Shown: piece by piece, positions 17,895-26,016 of the stretch
How the letters are laid out: each line of letters begins with the position of its first letter
How positions within the stretch are numbered: position 1 is the stretch's first letter
Source: Neopusillimonas maritima
GTDB lineage: Bacteria; Pseudomonadota; Gammaproteobacteria; Burkholderiales; Burkholderiaceae_B
Direction: 5' to 3' (one strand)
NCBI RefSeq assembly: GCF_040930455.2
Contig: NZ_CP170494.1
Length of the DNA: 64,000 bases
Made by a program: the position numbers and the translations under genes
The notes under the pieces: generated by a model
Seen by the model: only the letters and a program-made list of their open reading frames with translations
What the model was told of the DNA's origin: nothing
Databases searched by the model: none

Positions 17895-18661
17895 GGCAAT
17901 AGGTAATCGGCCAAAGCAATAAACTGCGCAACCGACAATGCTTCCGGCCGCGCTGTTTCAGCGATACCCACAAAACCCCAGTCAACCAGCGGTGCCCAGT
18001 CACCCAAACTGCGCCGCAGCATTTTTCTGCGCTGACCAAAAGCCCGTGCAACCAATGCCGAAAACATGCCTTCGTCTTGAGGGCGCAAACGATCGTGCGG
18101 CAGCGGCACCATTCTTACAATTGCTGAAACCACCTTCGGCGGCGGCTCGAACGCAGTGGGCGGAACATCAAACAAACGCGTCATAGCGTAGCGCGCCTGA
18201 AGCATCACCGACAAACGACTGTAGTGAGGGTCTCCCGGCACTGCAACCATACGATCGACAACCTCTTTTTGCAGCATAAAATGCTGATCTTTAATTTGAT
18301 CGGCATAATCGATCAGCTTGAAAAGCAAAGGGCTCGAAATATTATAGGGAAGGTTACCGACCACCCTTAAAGAAGACCCTAGCGGCGAAAAATCGACATT
18401 TAAGACATCGGCCTCAAGAACCGTTAACTGAGTGTCCGGAAACCGGTTTCTGAGCCGCTGGGCCAGATCGCGATCGATCTCGATAACGGTCAAGTGGTTC
18501 AAACGCGCTAACAGCGGGGCCGTTAATGCCGCCTGCCCAGGCCCGATTTCCAACACCCTGTCAAGGGCATTGGGATCAATGACACGAACAATTTGATCGA
18601 TTACCGAAAGGTCAACCAGAAAATTCTGGCCGAATCGCTTGCGAGCCTGGTGTATACCCAT
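17876..18661 (-). CDS. rsmA: 16S rRNA (A1518/A1519) dimethyltransferase RsmA
   Basis: Also called KsgA; dimethylates two adjacent adenines near the 3' end of 16S rRNA late in 30S assembly. The 261 residues include the N-terminal ARKRFGQNFL, the SAM motif VLEIGPGQAALT, the acidic IEIDRDLA, and the catalytic NLPYNISSPLLF, then FEPPPKVVSAIV. The ATG directly follows the surA stop (TAAATG), so the two are coupled. In many proteobacteria pdxA sits between surA and rsmA; it is absent here. Confidence 0.97.
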   Translation of the reverse strand: MGIHQARKRFGQNFLVDLSVIDQIVRVIDPNALDRVLEIGPGQAALTAPLLARLNHLTVIEIDRDLAQRLRNRFPDTQLTVLEADVLNVDFSPLGSSLRVVGNLPYNISSPLLFKLIDYADQIKDQHFMLQKEVVDRMVAVPGDPHYSRLSVMLQARYAMTRLFDVPPTAFEPPPKVVSAIVRMVPLPHDRLRPQDEGMFSALVARAFGQRRKMLRRSLGDWAPLVDWGFVGIAETARPEALSVAQFIALADYLLPQVKNQ

Positions 18662-20188
18662 TTAATTCCGATTTAGCTGGTTCCCACGTGGATCAAGGCG
18701 ATTATCGATATACGCCTGTGCACGAACCCGCCCGAGCCAATCATCAAAAGCAGGACCCACCTGACGCTCAAACAACACCTCGCGCGCGCGCATCCGCTTG
18801 AACTCTTCTTTCATATCCTCAGTTCGACGCTCCTGGACCGTAATCAGATGCCAGCCAAAAGGCGTTCTTACAGGCTCACTGATTTCACCAGGCTGTAAGT
18901 TATCCATTGCCTGCTCAAATGGCGGCACAGTTTCACCCGGCGAGAGCCAACCCAGATCACCACCCAGTGGGGCCGACGCATCTTCTGAATAACGACGCGC
19001 CAGATCACCGAAATCCTCGCCTGCCAAAACCCGTTGCCGAATATCCTCAAGACGGGTGCGGGCACGCTCATCGGAGGTTGCCTGATCGGTTTTTATCAGA
19101 ATATGGCGTGCACGCGTTTGCGTCACCATCATCGGGCCTTCTGATTGAAATACAGCGGCCATTTCATTTGCGCGCGAATCAACTTCGGGCGGTGGCGGTA
19201 CTTGTTGCTGAGCCGATTGCTGAGGCCCTGGACCCCGGGTTGTTACTTTCAGAATATGAAATCCGTTACCACTGCGAATAATGTCACTAACCTCATTCGT
19301 AGATAAACCCTGAACCGCCTGCAAAAACAAGTCGGGCCAGCCCTGCGCGGGCCGAACCCCCATATCGCCGCCTTCCAGCGCGTCCGGGCCGTCAGACACT
19401 GCGGCGGCAACGGCGGCAAAATCCGCACCGGCTTGAATCCGAGCCAACGCATCTTGAGCTTCGCGCCGATACTCTTCAACTTGTGAAGGCGACGCCGACT
19501 CGGGAACCTGAATAAGAATCTGCGCCAGGCCCAAAGGTTGCATGGGCGAAGCTTGAGCCGGCGCTTGACCCGCCGGTGCACCAGCGGTTGGCTGCCCGCC
19601 CCCCACAAATCCACCCGTCACACTTTGACTGCGCAAAAACGCATCCACTTCGCCGTCGGAAATCATAATTCGGCTATCAACTTCACGTTGACGCACCAAA
19701 TCGGTAAGAATTTCCTGACGCAACGACTGGCGGTAGTATTCCCAGGTAACACCCGATTTTTCGATCTCCGCCCGCAATTGTGCCTCGGACATATTGTTGC
19801 GCTGAGCGATGTTGGCAACTGCCTGATCAAGCTGGGCATCATTCACGCCAACATTCAAACGCCTGGCCTCTTGCCGAATTAACTCTTCGGTAATCATGCG
19901 CTGCAAAACCTGGCGCCGAAGCGTATCGTCATCGGGTGCCTGGATGTTTTGCATGGCAAGTTGTGCTTTAGCCGCCTTCAGCTCCTGCTCAAGTTGGTAC
20001 AAAGTAATGACTTGTTTATTGACAACAGCAGCAATCCCGTCGACAAAACGCGTGGGCGATTGCGCCGCTTGTCCGGCTGCCGACGCGGAGCCATTTGGCT
20101 GTGCATGAACAACACCCATTACAGCCAGCAGACCCAGAACTGGCATTGCAAATACCGCAAGCCGGCGTTTTACGGACAAAACAAACAT
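18662..20188 (-). CDS. surA: periplasmic chaperone and peptidyl-prolyl isomerase SurA
   Basis: Escorts outer-membrane proteins, including LptD, through the periplasm; 508 residues. A signal peptide covers residues 1 to about 29 (basic start, hydrophobic core, VHAQ). The SurA N domain (VDGIAAVVNKQVITLYQLEQE) follows, then two parvulin domains. The second is clear: ARHILIKT, YSEDASAPLGGDLGWLSPGE and TPFGWHLI. A glycine/alanine/proline-rich insert lies just before the first parvulin domain. Its start overlaps the lptD stop (TAATG). Confidence 0.96.
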   Translation of the reverse strand: MFVLSVKRRLAVFAMPVLGLLAVMGVVHAQPNGSASAAGQAAQSPTRFVDGIAAVVNKQVITLYQLEQELKAAKAQLAMQNIQAPDDDTLRRQVLQRMITEELIRQEARRLNVGVNDAQLDQAVANIAQRNNMSEAQLRAEIEKSGVTWEYYRQSLRQEILTDLVRQREVDSRIMISDGEVDAFLRSQSVTGGFVGGGQPTAGAPAGQAPAQASPMQPLGLAQILIQVPESASPSQVEEYRREAQDALARIQAGADFAAVAAAVSDGPDALEGGDMGVRPAQGWPDLFLQAVQGLSTNEVSDIIRSGNGFHILKVTTRGPGPQQSAQQQVPPPPEVDSRANEMAAVFQSEGPMMVTQTRARHILIKTDQATSDERARTRLEDIRQRVLAGEDFGDLARRYSEDASAPLGGDLGWLSPGETVPPFEQAMDNLQPGEISEPVRTPFGWHLITVQERRTEDMKEEFKRMRAREVLFERQVGPAFDDWLGRVRAQAYIDNRLDPRGNQLNRN

Positions 20189-22596
20189 TATTCATACCTC
20201 TCGAAAGTGGTTGTGTCGGGGATGGGCGGCGTAGCCGACTGATACCCACGTATATTACGCCCCAGGAACCCAAGTGGATCGGTACCCAGCGAACCAAGAC
20301 CATTCAACTCCAACTGCAGGAACAAAGCCGTATTCTTGTCTCCGAGCGATACGGCATAACGCTGGAATACAACGCGAGCTGCCCAGCAACAGTCACCCTG
20401 ATACTCCAGCCCCATAATGGATTGGGTGGTGCGCTTTTCATCAATAGCGTAATCGATTCGGCCCATGAGTGAAATTTTAGAGGTGAGCGGCCACTGGCCC
20501 GAGACACTAACTTGCTCTTTGGTTAAATTAGGGTCGTTGGGACCATAAACATAATCTGGGTTGGATACCTGTCTTGGATCACGCTCGTATCGATAGGAGG
20601 CGGACAACGTGGCCAACCGTTTGGGATTCCAGCGCAAACCCGCCGTCATTCTATTGCGGTCGTTCGATTCGGGGTTGAATTGCGCATCAAAACGCACATT
20701 GAGCTTATCAGTGAGGGCCGCATTCACTCCCACCAGGTAATCCGATTTTTTATCCGTACGGGGAGCACCGCCAGGTAACGTAACACGCCGGTCATCGAAG
20801 TAGATTCTCTGGGCGGCCGATAACGACAGCCTTTCGAAACCCGTATCGGCATCCAGCCACCGCGTGGTAAGACCCACGGTTAACTGGTTGGCGTCGGCAA
20901 TTCTGTCCCAGCCGCCGCTGAAATAGTTTTCATCGAAGGCTTGGGCAAAATTGAACGTTGCAATACCCGTATCATAAACAGGCAGATTGTCTTGGTCGCG
21001 ATAGGGGACTCTTAAATAATAGAGGCGCGGCTCTAATGTTTGAACAGAAGGGTTACCAAAGAAATGGGTGTCTCGTTCGAACATGAGGCCCGAATCAATC
21101 GAAAACAAAGGCACCACGCGCGACTCCGACCCCGGCCGGCCCGAAAACTGCGGGAATTGACCAGGATACCAGTTGGTGTTGTACTGGCTCATGTGGAGCG
21201 CGGCTTTAGGTGTAACGTACCAACCCGGCTTGACGACGGGAAAGGAAATGGCGTTGTACGACGTCATGCGCGTACCGTCGGGCCTTAAACGTTGGCCATC
21301 CACCAAGCCCGGATAACCCCCACCTTTATACCGGGGCATCACAAACTTGGTTGCATAGTTCAACGACACCAGATCAAAACCATTCCAATCGTAACGGGCG
21401 CCGCGAACAAAGAGCTCCGGCTCTTTGTTGAATTGCGGATAACGATACGACGCGCCGGCTGTCGTATCCTGAATTGTTTGATAAGTGTAATGTTGGACTG
21501 AGGCCTGCCAATAAGGGCTCCCGGCCCAGCCCACTGTTAAAACGCGCGGCAGATAGTCGATGGAAGCCTGGTTTACGCCAATGGTTGAAAAATCACGAAA
21601 ATAATTGTCATCAGACACCGCGTTAATGTCGGCCGAAGCATAAAACCCATGCCCGAAACGATGCTCATGACGCCAGGTATACATCCAACGCTTTTCTTGC
21701 GTTTGCTTGTCGTTGGGAAGATAAGTGCCTGCCAGCATACCGCTGTAGGACCGCCCTAAATAGCGGTACTCAGCCCCAAGTTGCAAACCCCTTTTGGACA
21801 TGTAGCGCGGTGTTAACGTTAAATCGTAATTGGGCGCCAAATTAAAATAATACGGTAAGGCGAACTCGTAGCCTGAATTACTTGACCCTCCATAACTGGG
21901 GATCAGGAAACCAGATTTGCGCTCTTTGCGGATAGGAAACGACAAATAAGGTGATGCCAGAATCGGCACGCCTTTGAAAAACAGCACCCCGTTACGAGCC
22001 ACGCCTTCGTTCTCGTCGAAGTCAAAATCAACGCGGGGAGCCGATATATACCAAGCCGGATCGGGGCATGGGCATGCGGCGTATTCCATATCGGTCATGC
22101 GCATTTGCGACCGACTAAAAACCTGCGTTAAGGCCGACGTCCCCGAACCACCGCCGGCACCCAACCAGAAATCAGCATTTGTGATTTCCCCTGTTTCACT
22201 ATCGAGGTTGTAGTGAATTTCCGGGCCTTTTACAACGTTACCGTCGCGCATCAGGTAACCATCACCCCAAACGTCAACCTGCCCGGTTCCACGTTGGTAA
22301 TCGATACGTTGACCTTTGACCACCGCGTCGTTGCGCCGAACCTCGGCATTGCCGGTAAGAATAATTTTATCGTCGGTATCGTTCTCTAATTTGTCAGAAA
22401 TCGTAAACGCCGATAGCTCGCTTTCCGGTACTCCGCCATGAACATTCAACCGGCTGGACTCGCGCAACCCCTGATCGGCTGCCGGTATTTCCGAGATGCG
22501 CATCGACGGGACCGGTTCGGCAAACTGCTGCCCACTGGCCTTTGCCGCAGACAAAACACTTACCGCCAGAAACACCGACCAACAGACAAAACGCAC
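20188..22596 (-). CDS. lptD: LPS-assembly protein LptD
   Basis: Outer-membrane barrel that, with lipoprotein LptE, inserts LPS into the outer leaflet; 802 residues. A short signal peptide (about 22 residues) precedes the OstA/LptA-like jellyroll (DKIILTGNAEVRRNDAVVKG, YQRGTGQVDVWG). The C-terminal barrel is rich in alternating aromatic strands. Cysteines in ACPCPDPAWY and the pair in GDCCWAARVVF match the positions used for the inter-domain disulfides of E. coli LptD. The start is GTG with only a weak GGGG site upstream, giving the best signal peptide. It heads the lptD-surA-rsmA operon. Confidence 0.95.
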   Translation of the reverse strand: MRFVCWSVFLAVSVLSAAKASGQQFAEPVPSMRISEIPAADQGLRESSRLNVHGGVPESELSAFTISDKLENDTDDKIILTGNAEVRRNDAVVKGQRIDYQRGTGQVDVWGDGYLMRDGNVVKGPEIHYNLDSETGEITNADFWLGAGGGSGTSALTQVFSRSQMRMTDMEYAACPCPDPAWYISAPRVDFDFDENEGVARNGVLFFKGVPILASPYLSFPIRKERKSGFLIPSYGGSSNSGYEFALPYYFNLAPNYDLTLTPRYMSKRGLQLGAEYRYLGRSYSGMLAGTYLPNDKQTQEKRWMYTWRHEHRFGHGFYASADINAVSDDNYFRDFSTIGVNQASIDYLPRVLTVGWAGSPYWQASVQHYTYQTIQDTTAGASYRYPQFNKEPELFVRGARYDWNGFDLVSLNYATKFVMPRYKGGGYPGLVDGQRLRPDGTRMTSYNAISFPVVKPGWYVTPKAALHMSQYNTNWYPGQFPQFSGRPGSESRVVPLFSIDSGLMFERDTHFFGNPSVQTLEPRLYYLRVPYRDQDNLPVYDTGIATFNFAQAFDENYFSGGWDRIADANQLTVGLTTRWLDADTGFERLSLSAAQRIYFDDRRVTLPGGAPRTDKKSDYLVGVNAALTDKLNVRFDAQFNPESNDRNRMTAGLRWNPKRLATLSASYRYERDPRQVSNPDYVYGPNDPNLTKEQVSVSGQWPLTSKISLMGRIDYAIDEKRTTQSIMGLEYQGDCCWAARVVFQRYAVSLGDKNTALFLQLELNGLGSLGTDPLGFLGRNIRGYQSATPPIPDTTTFERYE

Positions 22597-22666
22597 GAGA
22601 AATCAACCCCACGAAACAGTTATTATTTTGGCACTGTGGCCGCAACGAAAGAAACAGCAACCCGGT

Positions 22667-22672
22667 ATTATA
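22667..22672 (-). promoter_or_regulatory. possible -10 box of the lptD operon
   Basis: A perfect TATAAT on the minus strand lies 70 bases before the lptD GTG in the 143-base gap divergent from amgK. No good -35 lies at 16-18 bases, so this is only a candidate. Plus-strand signals for amgK in the same gap are unclear. Confidence 0.35.
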
Positions 22673-22739
22673 GGAGAACCTGACCAAACCTCCAGTTTGC
22701 CGTTACAAAAGAACTTTTGCTTATTTTTTCTTACCGAAC

Positions 22740-23795
22740 ATGACTCAACACAGCACGCAGCAACCTCCCGACCATCGCCTGACTCAGTTAAAGGAATGGC
22801 TCCAACGCACAACGCCCTCAATGGGTATTGCACTTGAAACACTGGAACCCGCCTCCAGCGACGCCAGCTTTCGACGTTATTTCCGGGTAAAAGCGCATGA
22901 TCGCACCCTAATTGTTATGGATGCGCCACCCACGCAGGAAAATTGCGAACCATTTTTACACGTAACGGCTTTGCTGCGCGACGTCGGTTTGAATGTTCCC
23001 ACCATTTTGGCCCAAAACCTTCAGCACGGCTTCCTGCTTTTATCCGACCTGGGGCCTCAAACTTATTTCCAGGCAATCCAAACCGGTCTGCCCGACGCCG
23101 TCTTGCAGGCACGCTACAAAGAGGCGTTATCGGCGCTGGCTACCATGCAAACAGCGCAAACCTCCGGCCTACCCTTTTACGACAAGCCTCGCATGCTCAC
23201 GGAACTATCCCTATTCCCGGAGTGGTATGTAGAACGTCATTGCAACGCGACGCTTACCGGACAAGAAAAAGACGACCTTAACAACCTTTTCCAAGCGCTC
23301 GTGAACGATAACGTTCGCGCTGAAAAAGTACTGGTTCATCGCGATTTTCACTCGCCTAACCTGATGCTCTGCACCGAACCCCGATTCGGAGCGAACCCAG
23401 GCATTATTGATTACCAGGATGCCTTGGCCGGCCCGATCACCTACGACATTGCCTCGCTTGTTATGGACGCAAGAACCAGTTGGGAAGAACCACAGCAGTT
23501 GGACTGGGCCATACGTTACTGGGAGGAAGCACTCAAACTTGGGTTGCCTGTCGACAAAGATTTCGCAGACTTCCATCGCGCTTATGAATGGATGAGCCTG
23601 CAACGTAACTTACGCATTCTCGGCGTATTCGCCCGACTTTCTTTACGCGACGGCAAACACCATTACCTCGACCACATCCCTCGGGTCATGACCTATGTGC
23701 GGCAGGTCGCCGACCGATACGGCGAATTCAAGGCACTTCTACGGCTTCTCGACCGCCTTGAAGGCAAAACCCGCGTGATGGGATTGTCGCTGTAA
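22740..23795 (+). CDS. amgK: N-acetylmuramate/N-acetylglucosamine kinase AmgK
   Basis: Aminoglycoside-phosphotransferase-fold kinase of 351 residues that puts a 1-phosphate on MurNAc or GlcNAc in the peptidoglycan recycling route known from Pseudomonas. Motifs are ASSDASFRRYFRV (nucleotide loop), LLLSDLG, the catalytic VHRDFHSPNLML and the metal-binding IIDYQDALAGPITYDIASL. The identification rests on these plus the 1-base coupling to murU and the divergent lptD-surA genes, the same arrangement as in Pseudomonas. By fold alone it could be another small-molecule kinase. Confidence 0.9.
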   Translation: MTQHSTQQPPDHRLTQLKEWLQRTTPSMGIALETLEPASSDASFRRYFRVKAHDRTLIVMDAPPTQENCEPFLHVTALLRDVGLNVPTILAQNLQHGFLLLSDLGPQTYFQAIQTGLPDAVLQARYKEALSALATMQTAQTSGLPFYDKPRMLTELSLFPEWYVERHCNATLTGQEKDDLNNLFQALVNDNVRAEKVLVHRDFHSPNLMLCTEPRFGANPGIIDYQDALAGPITYDIASLVMDARTSWEEPQQLDWAIRYWEEALKLGLPVDKDFADFHRAYEWMSLQRNLRILGVFARLSLRDGKHHYLDHIPRVMTYVRQVADRYGEFKALLRLLDRLEGKTRVMGLSL

Positions 23796-24490
23796 TGCGG
23801 GCAATGATTCTGGCAGCGGGGCGCGGTGAACGTATGCGACCTCTAACCGACCATACGCCCAAACCCCTGTTGCCCGTAGCAGGAAAGCCCCTGATTGTCT
23901 GGCATATTGAGCGGCTGGTAGAAGCGGGCATTACCGAAATTGTTGTTAACCATGCTTGGTTGGGTAAAAAGATTGAAGCCGCATTGGGCAACGGATCGGC
24001 ATTCGGCGCAACACTGGAATACTCCCCCGAAGAACATGCCCTGGAAACGGCCGGCGGCATTGCCAAGGCCCTGCCACTGCTTGGAGAGCAGCCATTTTTA
24101 GTTATGAACGGTGACGTGTGGTGCGATTGGTTGCCGCGTCATGCCGCAAAACATGCCCACACGCTGCAAGAACAAGAAAAAAACGCGTGGCTGCTTTTGG
24201 TTGACAACCCCGACCACCATCCCAACGGCGATTTTTATCTTGATACAACTGATGAACTTCGTCACAGCAATGGGTGTCGTACTGATCGTAAGCTTACATT
24301 TTCAGGAATTGGTGTATATCAACCCGCTATGTTTTCCAGTATCCCCAGCAATGAGCCCGCTCGTCTTGCGCCTGTTCTGTGTAAAGCCATGGACAAGCAC
24401 GAGGTGATCGGAGCGCATTACAATGGTTACTGGATCGACGTCGGCACACCCGATCGTCTCCACGTACTGGAACGCAAACTCCAGTTTTAA
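23795..24490 (+). CDS. murU: N-acetylmuramate-1-phosphate uridylyltransferase MurU
   Basis: Converts MurNAc-1-phosphate and UTP to UDP-MurNAc, completing the recycling shortcut that bypasses de novo UDP-MurNAc synthesis and hence the fosfomycin target MurA. The 231 residues begin with the sugar-nucleotidyltransferase signature LAAGRGERMRPLT and TPKPLLPV. MNGDVWCDW supplies the metal-binding Asp, and YWIDVGTPDRL closes the core. The start overlaps the amgK stop (TAATG). UDP-glucose or mannose-1-phosphate transferases share the fold; the partner gene argues for MurU. Confidence 0.9.
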   Translation: MRAMILAAGRGERMRPLTDHTPKPLLPVAGKPLIVWHIERLVEAGITEIVVNHAWLGKKIEAALGNGSAFGATLEYSPEEHALETAGGIAKALPLLGEQPFLVMNGDVWCDWLPRHAAKHAHTLQEQEKNAWLLLVDNPDHHPNGDFYLDTTDELRHSNGCRTDRKLTFSGIGVYQPAMFSSIPSNEPARLAPVLCKAMDKHEVIGAHYNGYWIDVGTPDRLHVLERKLQF

Positions 24491-24549
24491 TCGCTTCCGG
24501 CGCACACTATTCTGATCTCACGACCTGCGCAACACTCAGGACTCAAGCA

Positions 24550-25257
24550 ATGGCATTATTTGGCTCATCAAATCGCAACACCTTCAAACCCACCCCTTAT
24601 GGCGCAACCCGCAAGAAACGGCGGATACCGCGCTGGTTAATCCTGATGCTGACCGGCATTGTTCTGGGTGCGGGCGGCGTATTATTCGTGCAAACAAGTT
24701 ACGGACCCACCCTGCTCACAGTCGAGCAAGCCGAACAACTGCGCCAAGACCTGAACAGCGCCAACCTTGACAAACAACGTCTGCAATCGCAACTGAACCG
24801 GACTACGCACGAACTAAAAGAAAGCCAGGCAGCGCTGGTTGAACAGACCGAGCGCGCCACAACGGCGCAAGAGGCGGCAGAGAGCCTCAAGGACGACGTT
24901 CTGCTGTTGGCGGGCGCGGTTGCACCCGACCCCCGAGGCACCTCTCCGGGAATTCGGGCGGCTGACTTCACCAATGCTCAGGGCCAATTAAATTACAAAC
25001 TGCTCGTTATGCAAGACAACCCCGAGGCACCCACCTTTAACGGCGTCATGGATTTTGCGGTTGCAGGACGCTACCCGAATGGTCGAGCCACCACTTTGGA
25101 TATCCCGGTTGGCGATGTCAATATCGGATACTACTCACAGCTGTCAGGCAATGTTGAACTGCCGGATGGATTCACAGCAACACAGGTGACGATTCGTATT
25201 CGTCCGGGAGCGGATGAATCGATTGCGGCCACCCGTACCATTCGTGTGCCTCGCTAA
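24550..25257 (+). CDS. conserved membrane-anchored coiled-coil protein (DUF6776-like)
   Basis: Protein of 235 residues with no recognised catalytic motif. A basic stretch (KKRRIPRW) precedes one transmembrane segment at about residues 30-50, so the rest is probably periplasmic. Residues about 57-120 have the heptad-like Gln/Leu/Glu/Ala pattern of a coiled coil. The C-terminal 100 residues look like a small beta domain (QLNYKLLVMQDN, TLDIPVGDVNIGYYSQLSGNVELP). I think it belongs to the family named DUF6776 but cannot confirm. It follows murU by 59 bases and may share its transcript. Confidence 0.7.
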   Translation: MALFGSSNRNTFKPTPYGATRKKRRIPRWLILMLTGIVLGAGGVLFVQTSYGPTLLTVEQAEQLRQDLNSANLDKQRLQSQLNRTTHELKESQAALVEQTERATTAQEAAESLKDDVLLLAGAVAPDPRGTSPGIRAADFTNAQGQLNYKLLVMQDNPEAPTFNGVMDFAVAGRYPNGRATTLDIPVGDVNIGYYSQLSGNVELPDGFTATQVTIRIRPGADESIAATRTIRVPR

Positions 25258-25262
25258 CAGCG

Positions 25263-25296
25263 GGCCCGGGTCGGCGCTGATTCAATGACCCGGGCC
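25263..25296. terminator. GC-rich hairpin between convergent genes
   Basis: A perfect 10-bp stem (25263-25272 with 25287-25296) with a 14-base loop lies just after the coiled-coil gene and over the end of the cupin gene. Only a short T run follows on the plus strand, so termination is likely but unproven. Confidence 0.5.
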
Positions 25297-25725
25297 ATTT
25301 AACGACTGGCCTTTCACCCCGGCATAAAAAACAATGAGCTCAACGGCTTGCGAACCACTTGTTCCGCGGTGAACTGTATCAACGGTTTCAGGCAGAGTGT
25401 CACCCTCCGACAACAATAACTTTTGGCCCGATTGCGTCTCAACGGTTAAGCTGCCACGTACAACATAGGCGGCATTCGGCATTGGATGCGTATGCCATGG
25501 CAAGGTTGTGTTTGGAGGAATGTCAATTTTAAGAATCGAAATCTCAGGGCGCCCGGTTGGATAAGGCCCATAATCAACGCCATCCCACGATTGCGTTGTT
25601 TTCATCAGTGTTTCAACTTTTACGCTATTGCTCTCATTCTTGTTTTTTTGAAGAGCATCAGCAGCAAAGGCTGAACCGGCCCAGCATTGAAGTGCAAGCA
25701 AATAAAGACACAAACACCGCTTCAT
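25282..25725 (-). CDS. secreted cupin-domain protein
   Basis: Small protein of 147 residues: a signal peptide (residues 1 to about 22, ending AFAAD), then one cupin barrel. The metal-binding motif 1 region reads PWHTHPMPNAAYVVRGSLTVE. It keeps both histidines of HxH but has Ala where most cupins have the metal-binding Glu. Motif 2 is poorly kept (VDTVHRGTSG provides one His). Similar exported single-domain cupins are common and mostly uncharacterised, so no reaction is proposed. It is monocistronic on the minus strand. Confidence 0.8.
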   Translation of the reverse strand: MKRCLCLYLLALQCWAGSAFAADALQKNKNESNSVKVETLMKTTQSWDGVDYGPYPTGRPEISILKIDIPPNTTLPWHTHPMPNAAYVVRGSLTVETQSGQKLLLSEGDTLPETVDTVHRGTSGSQAVELIVFYAGVKGQSLNGPGH

Positions 25726-25791
25726 ATTTTGCCTCCTGGCAAAAACGGGAACCGGCTCATACTATCAGGTGACATAAGTTCGATAAAGCCC

Positions 25792-25827
25792 AAAAACACA
25801 AAAGGCCGCGCTTTGAAACGCGGCCTT
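25792..25827 (-). terminator. rho-independent terminator of tRNA-Lys
   Basis: A 9-bp perfect stem (25802-25810 with 25819-25827) and an 8-base loop, followed on the minus strand by a T-rich tail, begin 21 bases after the 3' end of the tRNA. Confidence 0.85.
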
Positions 25828-25847
25828 AAGGGCAATTTAATTAGGTT

Positions 25848-25923
25848 TGGTGGGCTGACTGGGACTCGAACCCAGGACCAACGGATTAAAAGTCCGGTGC
25901 TCTACCAACTGAGCTATCAGCCC
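25848..25923 (-). tRNA. tRNA-Lys (anticodon UUU)
   Basis: A 76-base cloverleaf: acceptor GGGCTGA pairs with TCAGCCC, followed by discriminator A and an encoded CCA. The D-arm is GCTCAGTTGGTAGAGC, the anticodon stem-loop GGACTTTTAATCC has anticodon TTT, and the T-arm contains GGTTCGAGTCC. This tRNA normally carries mnm5s2U34, the product of the MnmE/MnmG/MnmC pathway, and mnmC lies 2.4 kb upstream on the same strand. Confidence 0.98.
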
Positions 25924-25937
25924 GACCGAAGAACAAG

Positions 25938-25966
25938 ATTATGAAGTAATTTTATTTAAGTGTCAA
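25938..25966 (-). promoter_or_regulatory. sigma70-type promoter of tRNA-Lys
   Basis: The minus strand has a consensus -35 TTGACA (25961-25966), a 17-base spacer and CATAAT (25938-25943). The -10 ends 15 bases before the mature tRNA 5' end, leaving room for a short leader. The position and near-consensus boxes make this one of the strongest promoters in the window. Confidence 0.75.
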
Positions 25967-26016
25967 ACGACTTTGAAAAAATTAATACGCTGAAGTCGGA
26001 CCATACCATTTCAACC

